A DNA stretch of 39,981 bases from Bacillus sp. ISL-41 (GTDB taxonomy: Bacteria > Bacillota > Bacilli > Bacillales > Cytobacillaceae): positions 1 to 39,981 of the forward strand of contig NZ_JAGGQP010000018.1 in NCBI RefSeq assembly GCF_018613235.1. The letters run 5' to 3'. Below are positions 1 through 9,564 of this stretch, one piece after another. Within the stretch, counting starts at the first letter, position 1. Every line of letters begins with the position of its first letter. The notes beneath the pieces are model-generated. The model made no database searches. It saw only the letters and a list, made by a program, of their open reading frames with translations, and had not been told where the DNA came from. The translations under genes were made by a program, and so were the position numbers.

Positions 1-232
1 GTAAGTGACAGCCGAAACCGTCTTTCAGCTTTCCCTCATGTGAGGGAAAGGATTATCCGGTATTAGCTCCGGTTTCCCGAAGTTATCCCAGTCTTACAGG
101 CAGGTTGCCCACGTGTTACTCACCCGTCCGCCGCTGATCTTCAAAAGCAAGCTAATGAAGATCCGCTCGACTTGCATGTATTAGGCACGCCGCCAGCGTT
201 CGTCCTGAGCCAGGATCAAACTCTCCAAAAAA
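1..232 (-). rRNA. 16S ribosomal RNA, 5' end (partial)
   Basis: The minus strand reads the universal bacterial 16S start, GAGAGTTTGATCCTGGCTCAG, followed by AACGCTGGCGGCGTGCC and the V1 stem loop around GAGCGGATCTTC. Only about 230 nt of the 5' end lie inside the window; the gene runs off the left edge. The mature 5' end is placed a few bases before GGAGAG by analogy with Bacillus and may be off by several bases. The V1/V2 sequence is Bacillaceae-like, and I would guess Mesobacillus. Confidence 0.97.
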
Positions 233-319
233 GAGTTATGAGTTAGCTCATAAGTTAAAACGTTGGCTCATGTTCTTATAGAAGAAACATGATCATTTAT
301 TGTTTGTTGACGCTTGTTT

Positions 320-490
320 GTTTAGTTTTCAAAGAACAATTTATTGCGCCGCTCAGAAGCGACTTTAATAATTTATCACATCACAGCGTTAAATGTCAAC
401 AGCTTTTTGATTTATTTTTTCATCATCAAAATGTTGTTAACCTGTTCGCGACTGTTTCTATATACTATCACCGGACATGTCCAGAGTCAA
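320..490 (-). promoter_or_regulatory. rrn operon tandem promoters and boxA-like leader
   Basis: Reading leftward, P1 has -35 TTGACT (490-485), a 17-nt spacer and -10 TAGTAT (467-462). P2 has a perfect -35 TTGACA (399-394), an 18-nt spacer and -10 TAAATT (375-370). About 30 nt further on, TGTTCTTTGAAAACTAAAC (near 338-320) matches the boxA-like antitermination element usual in Bacillus rrn leaders. Two promoters about 90 bp apart are typical of Bacillus rRNA operons. The short ORF readable on the plus strand here is not a gene. Confidence 0.8.
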
Positions 491-549
491 CATGATTATC
501 CCTTGAAATAATTGGGAAATATTCCGGATGCTCACTTTTCTTCTATATA

Positions 550-589
550 TAAAAACAGCCGGGCTCCATTCAAGAGACCGGCTGTTTTA
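550..589 (-). terminator. Rho-independent terminator of ptsG
   Basis: Just past the ptsG stop the minus strand has AAAACAGCCGG, a loop of about 15 nt, then CCGGCTGTTTTT. The 11-bp stem is followed by a U tract. It separates ptsG from the rrn promoters. Confidence 0.9.
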
Positions 590-598
590 GTTTTAATC

Positions 599-2674
599 TT
601 ATTTAGAAATTGTAATGATATTCTCGTCCTTCACATCCACATTGCCTTTCTTGTTGATGACAATGCTTTCCCCTTCTGAAAGGTTAGTGAATACGATTGG
701 GGTGATAATGGATGTTGCGTTTTTCTTGATGTAATCAAGGTCAACCTTCAACAATGGCTGTCCTTTTTTCACAGTGTCATTTTCAGATACAAGTGTTTCA
801 AATCCTTGTCCCTTCAGGTTCACTGTGTCTATGCCCACATGGATAAGGATTTCCCGTCCAGAGTCAGAAAGGATTCCGATCGCATGCTTTGTCGGGAACA
901 GGTTGACGATTTTTCCGTCTACTGGTGATACAACTGTACCTTCAGCAGGAACAATCGCAAATCCATCTCCCATCATCTTTCCTGAGAAGACTTGGTCAGG
1001 CACTTCTGTGATTGGCAGGATTTCACCCTTAATAGGAGAAACGAATACATCTGCATTAGCATCTGCATCATGATGCGTCTGCAATGCTTCTGGATTCACT
1101 TCTTCAATTTGCTGCTCAACCTCTGTTGCCTGGTTTGTTTCAACCGGACGGGGCCTTTTACCATTCATGATATCTCTCATCTGACCTTTAATTGTCTCTG
1201 AACGCGGCCCGAAGATTGCCTGGATGTTGTTTCCGACTTCAAGTACACCGGCAGCACCCAGCTTTTTTAAACGATTTTTATCAACGTTGTTAATATCATT
1301 CACAGATACACGAAGTCGAGTGATACATGCATCAAGGTGAGCGATGTTTTCTTTACCGCCCATTGCGTCAAGAACTTCATACGGAAGGTCGCTAGCCTGT
1401 CCTTTTGCACCGCCTTCTTCCTGATCATCTTCCGCTGCTTCACGGCCAGGAGTCATCAGGTTGAACTTGCGGATCGCGAAACGGAAACCAAAGTAGTAGA
1501 TAACCGCGAATACTAAACCTACGGGAATGACAATCCACGCATTTGTCTGCGGATTGATCAATCCAAACAGAATGTAGTCAATAAGACCACCAGAGAATGT
1601 CATACCGATTTTTACATCTAATAGGTGCATCGTCATGAATGAAAGACCTGCGAAAATCGCGTGAACTCCGAATAGTACTGGAGCTACGAACAGGAATGAG
1701 AACTCTAGAGGTTCTGTGATACCTGTCAGGAATGAAGTCAAAGCAGCAGATACCATCAGACCGCCGACGACTACTTTTCTTTCCGGACGTGCTTCGTGAT
1801 AAATCGCCAAAGCTGCTGCTGGAAGTCCGAACATCATGAACGGGAACTTACCAGTCATGAACGTACCAGCTTCAAGGTCTTGTACGTTATCCGCAATCTG
1901 CGCCATGAAGATACGCTGGTCACCGCGGACAACATCTCCAGCCAAAGTAGTATACTGGCCAAATTCATACCAGAATGGTGAATAGAAAATGTGATGCAAG
2001 CCAAATGGAATCAATGAACGTTCAACTACACCAAAGATGAATGCTGATAGTGTCAAGTTTGCGTGAACCATGTTTTGTGAGAATGCATTTAGGCCATTTT
2101 GGATTGGCGGCCAGATGACAAGCATGGCCAGACCAAGCAAAATTGCCGTTCCTGCTGTGATGATCGGCACGAAACGCTTACCAGCAAAGAAACCAAGATA
2201 AGATGGCAACTCGATTTCAAAGAATTTATTGTAAAGAGCTGCGGCAATAATACCTACGATGATACCCCCGAACACACCTGTTTGCAGGGTTGGGATACCA
2301 AGAATGTTTTGGTAGTTAAGACCGTTAACATCCTCTGGCGTGATTTGCAAAACTGTACCCATCGTTACATTCATGATCAGGTACCCGATAATCGCCGCCA
2401 GACCAGCAACACCTTCACCGCCAGCCAAACCAACAGCTACACCGACCGCGAACAAGAGCGGCAGGTTCCCGAAGACAACGTCCCCGGCTTTTTGCATGAC
2501 AGCAGCTACCATATCAACGCCGCTGTTATCTAAAAATGGAGCAAGCTCCAGTAAAGCAGGGTTTCTCAGCGCCGCACCCAGAGCAAGCAAGATACCTGCA
2601 GCTGGAAGCAAGGCAACTGGAAGCATGAGCGCTTTACCTACTTTTTGAAGAACACCAAAAGCTTTCTTAAACAT
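599..2674 (-). CDS. ptsG: PTS glucose transporter subunit IICBA
   Basis: Glucose-specific enzyme II of the phosphotransferase system, 691 residues, close to the size of Bacillus PtsG. It imports glucose through the membrane IIC domain while phosphorylating it. IIC spans about residues 1-405 and contains the GITEPLEF motif (318-325). IIB follows a charged linker, with its phospho-cysteine at C450 in [12 protein letters not shown] occupies about 540-691, with active-site His 597 and 612 ([14 protein letters not shown]). The reading frame stays open upstream, but the start at 2674 has AGGAGG eight bases before ATG. The longer version would begin inside the terminator hairpin and is rejected. glcT and an antitermination element lie directly upstream, so expression is expected to follow glucose availability. 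ptsH and ptsI do not follow here, unlike in B. subtilis. Confidence 0.97.
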   Translation of the reverse strand: MFKKAFGVLQKVGKALMLPVALLPAAGILLALGAALRNPALLELAPFLDNSGVDMVAAVMQKAGDVVFGNLPLLFAVGVAVGLAGGEGVAGLAAIIGYLIMNVTMGTVLQITPEDVNGLNYQNILGIPTLQTGVFGGIIVGIIAAALYNKFFEIELPSYLGFFAGKRFVPIITAGTAILLGLAMLVIWPPIQNGLNAFSQNMVHANLTLSAFIFGVVERSLIPFGLHHIFYSPFWYEFGQYTTLAGDVVRGDQRIFMAQIADNVQDLEAGTFMTGKFPFMMFGLPAAALAIYHEARPERKVVVGGLMVSAALTSFLTGITEPLEFSFLFVAPVLFGVHAIFAGLSFMTMHLLDVKIGMTFSGGLIDYILFGLINPQTNAWIVIPVGLVFAVIYYFGFRFAIRKFNLMTPGREAAEDDQEEGGAKGQASDLPYEVLDAMGGKENIAHLDACITRLRVSVNDINNVDKNRLKKLGAAGVLEVGNNIQAIFGPRSETIKGQMRDIMNGKRPRPVETNQATEVEQQIEEVNPEALQTHHDADANADVFVSPIKGEILPITEVPDQVFSGKMMGDGFAIVPAEGTVVSPVDGKIVNLFPTKHAIGILSDSGREILIHVGIDTVNLKGQGFETLVSENDTVKKGQPLLKVDLDYIKKNATSIITPIVFTNLSEGESIVINKKGNVDVKDENIITISK

Positions 2675-2730
2675 AGGAAGACCTCCTGAAATTTTTTCTC
2701 CTAAAGCGGTTACAAACATTAAAAAAACAA

Positions 2731-2840
2731 ATAAAAAAGGCATGAGAAAGATGTATCGAAAGAAGCATACGGATATATTACCCATAAAACTCCATTTCAA
2801 TTACATTCTTTACTCATGCCTGATCGAATCAGTAACACGT
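2731..2840 (-). promoter_or_regulatory. GlcT-responsive RAT element overlapping a leader terminator
   Basis: Between glcT and ptsG the minus strand contains ACGTGTTACTGATTCGATCA followed by GGCATGAG (2840-2811), which closely resembles the ribonucleic antiterminator bound by GlcT ahead of B. subtilis ptsG. Its 3' part, GGCATGAG (2820-2813), is also the 5' arm of a terminator. The matching arm CTCATGCC lies at 2746-2739 and is followed directly by TTTTTTA. RAT and terminator are therefore mutually exclusive. The terminator loop is long, about 66 nt. Confidence 0.88.
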
Positions 2841-2854
2841 AAGAAATAATTGCT

Positions 2855-3697
2855 TTATTTAACTTTTTTCTGAAGCCTTTGCAAATGCATCGTCAGATAC
2901 ACGGCTTCAGCATCGCATACTTGTTTTTTCAAGGTCTGCTGCATCACTTTAATGAGTTTCCACGAAAGATTGTAGCACACTGGATATTCTTCTTTCAAGA
3001 GGATTGCAAATTTTTCTGGTTCCTCTACCGTTTCACCATTATTGACCCTTTCGATCGTGAACCGTATGTGGCGCACAAGCCTTGTGTAGTCTATGCCTTC
3101 TTTATCGATTGTGATATCGAGATTTTCTTCAATTATCTGTACCAGTTTTGTCACAAGTTGCGAGTGTTTATTAACATCAGACAGATTTCGGTTCATTACC
3201 GCACTGTGGATATGGAGAGCAACAAATCCAATCTCCCCATCAGGAAGTTCAATCCCGGACTTCTCTTTAATCAGTTCCACAACCTCTTTCGCGATTTCAA
3301 ATTCGGTAGGATACAGTGTTTTTGTTTCCACCAAAAAAGGGTTTTTGAATTCCATGCCTTTTGCAATCCTGTTCACTGCAAACATTAAGTGATCTGTCAG
3401 GGCAACGTGGATGTGTTCGTTCAGCTGGCTGCCTGTCCTTTTCTTGATTAATTCAGTAGAAGAAATGATGGCCTCATGCAGCTCATTCTCAACAAAAGGC
3501 AAGAGTTTGATATAGTTTGCCTGCTCCTTTTCATCCTTCAGGACAAACATCTTCTCCGCCTGTCCCTCTTCAAGCCTGTCTCCTTTTTTTCGATTGAAGC
3601 CAATGCCCTTGCCGATCAGGATGACTTCCCCGAATGTAGGGTGGTCAGCAATCAAGACATTATTATTCAAACCTTTTTTTACTTCGATATTGTCCAT
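2855..3697 (-). CDS. glcT: Transcription antiterminator GlcT (BglG family)
   Basis: RNA-binding antiterminator of 280 residues, the usual family length. An N-terminal CAT RNA-binding domain (about 1-60) is followed by two PTS regulation domains. PRD1 (about 65-165) has H103 and H162/H164 (LHIH); PRD2 (about 170-280) has H210 and H271. In the family these histidines are phosphorylated by PTS proteins, and the glucose permease inhibits the regulator when no glucose is present. Its gene sits 180 bp upstream of ptsG with the RAT/terminator in between, the classic arrangement. The ATG is preceded by GGGGA. It should act in the cytoplasm on the nascent ptsG leader RNA. Confidence 0.96.
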   Translation of the reverse strand: MDNIEVKKGLNNNVLIADHPTFGEVILIGKGIGFNRKKGDRLEEGQAEKMFVLKDEKEQANYIKLLPFVENELHEAIISSTELIKKRTGSQLNEHIHVALTDHLMFAVNRIAKGMEFKNPFLVETKTLYPTEFEIAKEVVELIKEKSGIELPDGEIGFVALHIHSAVMNRNLSDVNKHSQLVTKLVQIIEENLDITIDKEGIDYTRLVRHIRFTIERVNNGETVEEPEKFAILLKEEYPVCYNLSWKLIKVMQQTLKKQVCDAEAVYLTMHLQRLQKKVK

Positions 3698-3796
3698 GCC
3701 GGATCCCCGTTTCAGCTTGTTCTATGGGAATATCGTATAAAAGGAAGATTTATAAGTCAATCCGGAGTAATTAGCAGGAACTGTTCAATTTTTGCC

Positions 3797-3826
3797 AAAA
3801 AAAGATCCAGCGTTATCCGCTGGACC
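3797..3826 (-). terminator. Terminator of pbuG
   Basis: The minus strand reads GTCCAGCG, GATAA loop, CGCTGGAT, C and seven T. It lies just past the pbuG stop codon and before glcT. Confidence 0.9.
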
Positions 3827-3832
3827 TCATTG

Positions 3833-5164
3833 CTATTCTGTCAAGAACACGAAGTAAAGAACGAAAATCACAAAGAATAGATACATGATTGGGTGAACGT
3901 CTTTTGACTTCCCTTTTACAATCATTGTAATTGGGTAAAAGATGAAACCTGCTGCAATCCCTGTTGCAATGCTGGATGAAAGCGGCATTGCGATCATGGT
4001 CAAGAAAGATGGAACGGCAATTTCGAATCGGCCCCATTCAATTTTGCCAAGAGAAGAAACCATCAGCACTCCAACGATAATCAATGCTGGTGCTGTTACA
4101 GCAGAGGTAACGACTGAGAGCAGCGGGAAAAAGAACAGTGACAACAGGAAGAATCCAGCCGTTACTAGAGAAGCAAATCCACTTCTCGCTCCTGATGCAA
4201 CACCCGCAGATGATTCAATATAGGAAGTTGTTGTCGATGTTCCGAAAATGGATCCAACAAGTGACGCGATTGAATCTGCAAATAATGCGCGGCCGGCGCG
4301 CGGAAGCTTGTTGTCCTTCATTAGACCTGCCTGGTTGGCAACCGCCACAAGTGTACCGGCGTTATCAAAGAAATCAACGAACAGGAATGTCAGGATGATC
4401 CCGAGCATTGTTGATGTATAGAATGACGGATCACCGAAAGCGCTGAAAACTGCTCCAAAGGTTGGCGCAACGCTTGGTACTGCTCCGACTACTTTTTCAG
4501 GTGTTTCAATAAGGTTGAAAACCATTCCGACAATAACGCTAATGATGATTCCGAAGAAAACTGCACCATGAATGCCTCTTGTCAGCATGATGACTGTAAT
4601 CAATAAACCAAAAAGCGCTAGCAATGTGTTGGCGTTTGTCAGGTCACCCAGCCCGACGAGGGTTGCTGGATTATCGACAATGATACCCGCATTTTTCAAT
4701 CCGATAAACGTGATGAACAAACCGATACCAGCTCCGACTGCGTGCTTCAGTTCAACCGGTATGGCATTGATCAATTTTTCCCGCCAGCCTGAAATCGTCA
4801 GGATCAGGAAGAACACACTTGAGATGAACACTGCTGCAAGTGCATGCTGCCATGGTGCTCCGTGGCTTAGGACGACTGTGTAAGCAAAGAATGCGTTCAA
4901 TCCCATTCCAGGAGCAAGGGCGATTGGGTATTTACCGAGCAGACCCATGATGATGGAGCCGACTGCTGCAGCAAGTGCTGTCGCTACGAATACAGCTCCT
5001 GTATCCATTCTCAATGCTTCCGGCAGGTCAGGTACGTCTGCCAATGTGAGTATATTTGGGTTAACAACCAGGATGTAGGCCATGGCGAGGAATGTGGTCA
5101 TTCCGCCAATGAATTCGCGGCGATAGTTGGTGCCGAGCTTTTCAAATTCAAAATACTTCTTCAT
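3833..5164 (-). CDS. pbuG: Hypoxanthine/guanine permease (NCS2, AzgA-like)
   Basis: Purine base permease of 443 residues in the AzgA-like branch of the NCS2 nucleobase transporters. About 12-14 hydrophobic segments span the whole protein. Family-like stretches include GGMTTFLAMAYILVVNP near residue 20, the GMGLNAFFAY segment, and FVDFFDNAGTLVAVANQAGL in the middle. The frame remains open upstream, but the start at 5164 follows AGGGGGAAAG at good distance and matches the family N-terminus MKKYFEFEKLGTNYRREF. A guanine-type riboswitch with terminator lies in its leader and guaA lies next upstream, as in B. subtilis. That context favours guanine and hypoxanthine as substrates over adenine. The paralogue PbuO cannot be excluded from sequence alone. 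Confidence 0.93.
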   Translation of the reverse strand: MKKYFEFEKLGTNYRREFIGGMTTFLAMAYILVVNPNILTLADVPDLPEALRMDTGAVFVATALAAAVGSIIMGLLGKYPIALAPGMGLNAFFAYTVVLSHGAPWQHALAAVFISSVFFLILTISGWREKLINAIPVELKHAVGAGIGLFITFIGLKNAGIIVDNPATLVGLGDLTNANTLLALFGLLITVIMLTRGIHGAVFFGIIISVIVGMVFNLIETPEKVVGAVPSVAPTFGAVFSAFGDPSFYTSTMLGIILTFLFVDFFDNAGTLVAVANQAGLMKDNKLPRAGRALFADSIASLVGSIFGTSTTTSYIESSAGVASGARSGFASLVTAGFFLLSLFFFPLLSVVTSAVTAPALIIVGVLMVSSLGKIEWGRFEIAVPSFLTMIAMPLSSSIATGIAAGFIFYPITMIVKGKSKDVHPIMYLFFVIFVLYFVFLTE

Positions 5165-5202
5165 TTTTCTTTCCCCCTGAATAGAATTCAGGAAATAAGG
5201 CC

Positions 5203-5372
5203 AAAAAGAAAACGCCACGGGATACCGGGCGTTGACTGAAGGTAGTAGAAAAATGATGGTGGCAATAGATTATAAGTTTGATAGATTGCCCGCCATGATT
5301 TATATACCTCGTAGTCAAGCCATTTACGGTAGCTCGGTAGAAACTTTTGGGCCATATCCCCAAGATTATACG
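5203..5372 (-). promoter_or_regulatory. Guanine (purine) riboswitch controlling pbuG
   Basis: The aptamer spans 5372-5310 on the minus strand, with conserved GATATGG, GTTTCTACC, CCGTAAA and TTGACTACG. The specificity base in GACTA is C, the guanine/hypoxanthine class; adenine aptamers have U. Helix P1 closes CGTA with TACG. A terminator follows at 5234-5203: AACGCC, loop, GGCGTT, TTCTTTTT. The P1-side strand GGCTTGAC (5321-5314) can pair with GTCAACGCC (5236-5228), which contains the 5' arm of the terminator, giving an antiterminator. So purine binding should switch transcription off. Confidence 0.93.
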
Positions 5373-5404
5373 ACGAATTATGACAAATTATTAAGTTCAG
5401 TTTT

Positions 5405-5433
5405 ATTCTAACAGGGCTTTTGACCTGAGTCAA
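5405..5433 (-). promoter_or_regulatory. Sigma-A promoter of pbuG leader
   Basis: -35 TTGACT (5433-5428), 17-nt spacer, -10 TAGAAT (5410-5405), about 33 nt upstream of the riboswitch aptamer. It abuts the guaA terminator. Confidence 0.8.
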
Positions 5434-5434
5434 T

Positions 5435-5465
5435 AAAAAAAACGAACATTTTCATGTTCGTTTTT
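5435..5465 (-). terminator. Terminator of guaA
   Basis: AAAAACGAACAT, GAAA tetraloop, ATGTTCG and eight T on the minus strand, 15 nt past the guaA stop. The long stem also has a T run on the plus strand, so it could work both ways. Confidence 0.92.
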
Positions 5466-5480
5466 AAAATCGTTCGTATT

Positions 5481-7028
5481 TTATTCCCATTCAATTGTTG
5501 CAGGCGGTTTGCTCGTGATGTCATAAACAACCCGGTTCACGTGATCCACTTCATTGACAATCCTTGTCGAGATGATTTCAAGGATATCCCAAGGAACCCT
5601 TGCCCAGTCTGATGTCATTCCATCAATGGACGTTACCGCACGGATTCCGATCGTGTAATCATAGGTTCTCGCATCGCCCATGACACCGACGCTGCGGATA
5701 TCAGGAAGGACGGTGAAGTACTGCCAGATTTCACGGTCAAGTCCGGCTTTTTTGATTTCGTCACGGAGGATGGCATCTGATTCCCGAACAATCTCAAGCT
5801 TCTCTTCAGAAATAGCCCCAAGGACCCGGATACCGAGACCTGGTCCAGGGAATGGCTGGCGCCAGACGATTTCATCAGGTATGCCAAGCTCTGTTCCGAG
5901 CGCACGGACTTCATCCTTGAATAAGGTATTCAACGGCTCGATCAATTTGAACTGCATATCTTCAGGCAGTCCGCCAACATTATGATGCGACTTGATTGTC
6001 TGTGCTGTCGCCGTACCGCTTTCGATAATATCGGTATACAATGTTCCCTGCGCAAGGAACTCGATGCCTTTCAGTTTTTCAGCTTCATCATCAAAGACAT
6101 AGATGAACTCATTGCCGATGATTTTACGCTTCTGCTCTGGATCGGAAACTCCCTCGAGCTTGCTGAGGAAACGGTCCTTCGCATCGACTTTGATGACATT
6201 CATGTTGAAGCCATCAGCAAAAGTCTTCATGACACCTTCTGCTTCATTTTTACGCAATAAGCCATGATCAACAAAGATACAAGTCAACTGGTCGCCGATC
6301 GCTTTGTGGATTAGCACCGCTACCACCGAGGAATCCACTCCTCCGCTCAGCGCACAAAGAACTTTTTTATCACCGACCTGCTGGCGGATTTTCTCCATCT
6401 CGATTTCGATGAAGTTTTCCATCGACCAGTTGCCTTCACATTCGCACACTTTGAACACGAAGTTTTTCAAAAGTTCATTTCCGTAGATGGAATGGCGAAC
6501 CTCAGGATGGAATTGCACCGCGTAAAGCTTGCGGCTTTCATCACTCATTGCCGCTATTGGGCAGGATGGATTGACGCCATCCACCGAAAAGCCCGGCGGT
6601 GACATCGTCACAAGGTCTCCATGGCTCATCCAGACAACCTGTTCGCCCGGTGTTCCTTCAAATAGTCTGTTCTGATTATGCAGTGTCAGCAGGGCCTTTC
6701 CATATTCACGGTTCTTTGCCTTCTCGACCTTGCCTCCGAAATGCATCGTCATCAGCTGCATTCCGTAGCAGATTCCCAAGATCGGCAAACCTAGCTCAAA
6801 TATCTCCTCATCACACCGGAATGCCCCTTCATCATAAACAGAGTTCGGGCCCCCAGAGAAAATGATTCCCTTTGGATTCATCTCCTTGATTTCAGCTGCC
6901 GTAATCGTATGTGGATGAAGCTCGCTGTAGACGCCAAATTCCCTGATCCTTCTCGTGATCAGCTGGTTATACTGGCTGCCAAAATCTAATACAATAATCT
7001 TTTCCTGGTCTTGCAGCTCGGTTTTCAT
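5481..7028 (-). CDS. guaA: GMP synthase (glutamine-hydrolysing)
   Basis: Converts XMP to GMP using ATP and glutamine, the last step of guanine nucleotide synthesis. The protein has 515 residues, the normal size. The class I glutamine amidotransferase domain (about 9-200) carries the triad C87 (GICYGMQ), H174 and E176 (FHPEV). The ATP-pyrophosphatase domain has the PP-loop SGGVDS at 228-233, and the C-terminal dimerisation domain ends in KPPATIEWE. The ATG is preceded by GAGGTGA. Expression is controlled by its own promoter and a guanine riboswitch just upstream. The purine permease pbuG lies downstream, so synthesis and salvage of guanine are switched by parallel RNA sensors. Confidence 0.98.
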   Translation of the reverse strand: MKTELQDQEKIIVLDFGSQYNQLITRRIREFGVYSELHPHTITAAEIKEMNPKGIIFSGGPNSVYDEGAFRCDEEIFELGLPILGICYGMQLMTMHFGGKVEKAKNREYGKALLTLHNQNRLFEGTPGEQVVWMSHGDLVTMSPPGFSVDGVNPSCPIAAMSDESRKLYAVQFHPEVRHSIYGNELLKNFVFKVCECEGNWSMENFIEIEMEKIRQQVGDKKVLCALSGGVDSSVVAVLIHKAIGDQLTCIFVDHGLLRKNEAEGVMKTFADGFNMNVIKVDAKDRFLSKLEGVSDPEQKRKIIGNEFIYVFDDEAEKLKGIEFLAQGTLYTDIIESGTATAQTIKSHHNVGGLPEDMQFKLIEPLNTLFKDEVRALGTELGIPDEIVWRQPFPGPGLGIRVLGAISEEKLEIVRESDAILRDEIKKAGLDREIWQYFTVLPDIRSVGVMGDARTYDYTIGIRAVTSIDGMTSDWARVPWDILEIISTRIVNEVDHVNRVVYDITSKPPATIEWE

Positions 7029-7051
7029 AAAGTCACCTCATTATAAATTAG

Positions 7052-7109
7052 AACGCGGAAACTTCCTTAAGCAGAAGGTTATGTAGATAGTATGGTTTAT
7101 CGCCGCGTT
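7052..7109 (-). other. Second inverted repeat in guaA leader near the RBS
   Basis: AACGCGG (7109-7103) and CCGCGTT (7058-7052) on the minus strand form a perfect 7-bp stem with a 44-nt loop. It ends about 15 nt before the guaA Shine-Dalgarno sequence and has no U tract, so it is not an intrinsic terminator. It might stabilise the mRNA or modulate translation. The function is unknown. Confidence 0.45.
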
Positions 7110-7150
7110 TTTTGTACATACAGAAAAGCAAATGCGCAGAAGCTGGACAA

Positions 7151-7299
7151 TAAAAAAGGCCAGAATCCTGCCTCCAAAAAATAATAGGAAAGCAGGGTTC
7201 CAGCCCGTTACGAACAAAAAGAAGCCTGCCTTCATAGTCAAATCATTTCCGGTGATTTGGTAGATACTTTCGAACCATATTATCGAGGATATATGAAGG
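7151..7299 (-). promoter_or_regulatory. Guanine (purine) riboswitch controlling guaA
   Basis: The aptamer spans 7299-7229 on the minus strand, with AATATGG, GTATCTACC, ACCGGAAA and TTTGACTATG. P1 pairs CCTTCAT with ATGAAGG. GACTA carries the C that specifies guanine/hypoxanthine. A strong terminator lies at 7205-7151: arms GGCTGGAACCCTGC and GCAGGATTCTGGCC pair at 13 of 14 positions and are followed by TTTTTTA. The P1 3' strand GAAGGCAGG (7233-7225) can instead pair with CCTGCTTTC (7196-7188), disrupting the terminator. This is the standard off-switch design. Confidence 0.93.
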
Positions 7300-7321
7300 T
7301 TGATTCTATATAGTTGCAAAC

Positions 7322-7351
7322 ATTGTATCAGTATAATAATTTATCGGTCAA
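7322..7351 (-). promoter_or_regulatory. Sigma-A promoter of guaA leader
   Basis: -35 TTGACC (7351-7346), 18-nt spacer, -10 TACAAT (7327-7322). The -35 box overlaps the last codons of yebA, so guaA can be transcribed independently. No separate terminator for yebA is visible, and read-through would still meet the riboswitch. Confidence 0.75.
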
Positions 7352-9564
7352 GCACTAACTTTCCGAATCATGAACTCCCAATACTTTTTCGCATCCTGCC
7401 ACATGTCTTCATCCATATTGCCGCGGTAAAGATATTCTTCATACTTTTCCGTGAGCCAGCGCATCTCGTTTGTAGAGAAGAATGAATCCACATAGTTGGC
7501 ATAGTCGCGCAATGTCTGGCCTTTCTCTCTCTTCAAGCCATATCTTCCGAGCTCTTTCAATAGGACGATATAGGCTTTCTCCAAGTACTTGTTTTGCTTT
7601 TTGTACTTATAGAGAAGTATATACACGATAGGGAGCCATTTTCCTCTCAATCTATATAAGATTGCGGTGAACACGGCAACTACGAGCAATGTGAGGAAAA
7701 TCTTCTGCAGGTTATCCTTCAGGAATGCTCCTGCAGTTTTCAGGCCTTCTGAAAAAGAGACCTTTGGCTGATCAACCGAAGCCTGCTCTTCTGGCAGTTC
7801 AGGCTTCACCGGATCTGCAGGTGTTGTGTCTTCCTCTTCTTCTTGGCCCGTCTGGTTTTGTGAGTCATTATTATTGTCATACTCAAATTGAACGTTATTT
7901 GAAAATCCTTGCGTCGGCTCAAACGGCACCCAGCCGACACCAGGGAAATAACCCTCTACCCATGAGTGGGCATTGTTATTGGTGACCTCATAAAGTCGGC
8001 GGCCATTCCCTAGTGTATCGATATATTCGCCTTCTGTATAACCCTTTACCCATCGCGCTGGAATGCCGACGGAGCGCATCATGACAACCATTGATGTTGA
8101 GAAATTGTCACAGTAGCCGCGCTGTGTTTCAAACAGGAATTGGTCGACATAATCTTGATCGTCGTCCGGGACTGCCACATTCGTTTGGTCATAGACAAAT
8201 TCGTTCGACCGGAAGTACTTTTCTATTGCCTGCGCTTTTTCAAGCCAGGTCTCTTTGTCTTTTGTTATTTCCTCAGCAAGCTCAACTACCCGCTCCGGAA
8301 GCTCTTCAGGTACCTGTGTGTATTTCGAGACGAAGGCAAATTCTGCTGCCAGCTCTTCAGGTCCGGCTGCCTTAAGCTTTTCTACACTGTATACCGGGTG
8401 GTTAAAGGTCAGGGAGTATGGTCCAATTGAGCCTGCTTGCCCATCCGCCATTGACATGATCTTTTCTGTTGACGGATCAAGGCTGAATTGGAGAACGGAT
8501 TTCCCCGCAGATGCCTCAACTTGTGTCACCCCCAACGGATAGACAATGTGAGGATAACCTATCTTCGGGGTAACTCTGCTCTTCCGCTGTTCCGTTTTGA
8601 CTTGCTCTTCAAAAGGCTGCATCGGGATGGCTTGCTCAGGTGAAAATTCCACTGGCACGGCAGTCCCCTTGTCTGCAACCCACCCTTTGCCTGTATAGAC
8701 GTCTTTGGTCTCAATCCGCCAGTAATGACGACCATCGGCTTCAGCGGTAAAAACAACCCGATCATCCCCGATGAACGCTCCGCCAAGTGCGGAATCATCC
8801 GTTCCGTAACCGACTTTTTTAACTCCTCCGCTGCCTTCGCCTGAATCCTCATTATAGGAGGTGATGAACGGAACAGGGTCCGGCCAGATTGGATCAGCCT
8901 TCGGGGCTGCATAGCCAACCCCCACACTCAGGATAATCATGGCGACTAGCGGTACCATCCACCTTTTTGCACTTTTCAGGTTCTTATTCACTGCTTCCTT
9001 ATCTGCAATCCGGTAATACGCCAGCATCCCCATCACAGCAAAGCCCGCAATCACAGTCCGGACGATCGCCAGGTCTGCTTCATATGGAGTAAACGTATCA
9101 AGTACCGTGATATAAACGAGCGTCATGAAGAAAAACACGAAAATTTGTTTCCTGTTAATCAGCCAGTATTGAATCAGGTATGCCATCAGCCAAAGCAAGG
9201 TGAAGAACAGCAACGTCCTGAACGCATTGGAAATTTCGGTCCATTCTGCATTCATGATAATCCCAGAATTAGCGAGAACCTCATTGAACAACTGGCCAAA
9301 CCACTCCAGGCTGAAGAAAGTGCCCTCATAATACATAAAGTGGACGGAATATAAGATAATGATGATTTTTATGATAGCTGACGGAAGAATTGGCATATTG
9401 AAGTAGGACATCATTAGTGAGATAAACACAAAACCAAGAAACACACTTAGGTGTCCAGTATCTGTCAGTTCCTTCAATGGCCGAAGCCACTCCCACAGCA
9501 GCAAAAAGCTGAAAATATACAGCAAGAAGAAAGTGAAGTCTTTTTTTGGATTATCGTTCCTCAA
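7348..9564 (-). CDS. yebA: Transglutaminase-like membrane protein (TgpA/YebA family)
   Basis: Large membrane protein of 738 residues. About six hydrophobic helices lie in the first 220 residues, followed by a long extracytoplasmic part containing a transglutaminase-like domain, a helix near 620-640, and a cytoplasmic C-terminal DUF4129-type tail. The core residues are C485 (RGYCDNFST), H533 (NNAHSWVEGY) and E549 (WVPFEPTQG), the last at the usual Asp position. In the family this is a putative protease or amidase-like fold, and the substrate is unknown. Translation starts at a TTG that overlaps the yeaD stop (TTGA), with GGAGGTGA at good distance. The set MoxR ATPase, DUF58 protein and TgpA protein is a conserved operon. 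guaA follows, as in B. subtilis. Confidence 0.9.
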   Translation of the reverse strand: MRNDNPKKDFTFFLLYIFSFLLLWEWLRPLKELTDTGHLSVFLGFVFISLMMSYFNMPILPSAIIKIIIILYSVHFMYYEGTFFSLEWFGQLFNEVLANSGIIMNAEWTEISNAFRTLLFFTLLWLMAYLIQYWLINRKQIFVFFFMTLVYITVLDTFTPYEADLAIVRTVIAGFAVMGMLAYYRIADKEAVNKNLKSAKRWMVPLVAMIILSVGVGYAAPKADPIWPDPVPFITSYNEDSGEGSGGVKKVGYGTDDSALGGAFIGDDRVVFTAEADGRHYWRIETKDVYTGKGWVADKGTAVPVEFSPEQAIPMQPFEEQVKTEQRKSRVTPKIGYPHIVYPLGVTQVEASAGKSVLQFSLDPSTEKIMSMADGQAGSIGPYSLTFNHPVYSVEKLKAAGPEELAAEFAFVSKYTQVPEELPERVVELAEEITKDKETWLEKAQAIEKYFRSNEFVYDQTNVAVPDDDQDYVDQFLFETQRGYCDNFSTSMVVMMRSVGIPARWVKGYTEGEYIDTLGNGRRLYEVTNNNAHSWVEGYFPGVGWVPFEPTQGFSNNVQFEYDNNNDSQNQTGQEEEEDTTPADPVKPELPEEQASVDQPKVSFSEGLKTAGAFLKDNLQKIFLTLLVVAVFTAILYRLRGKWLPIVYILLYKYKKQNKYLEKAYIVLLKELGRYGLKREKGQTLRDYANYVDSFFSTNEMRWLTEKYEEYLYRGNMDEDMWQDAKKYWEFMIRKVSA

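Noticed and set aside
289-495. 68-codon ORF on the plus strand
   Set aside because: It lies across the rrn leader and promoters, has no Shine-Dalgarno sequence and no protein pattern.
2675-2800. N-terminal extension of ptsG by 42 codons
   Set aside because: It would begin inside the leader terminator, encodes an unrelated hydrophobic stretch, and the AGGAGG lies just before the internal ATG at 2674.
7041-7319. 92-codon ORF in the guaA leader
   Set aside because: It covers the riboswitch aptamer and its terminator; the sequence is explained by RNA structure.
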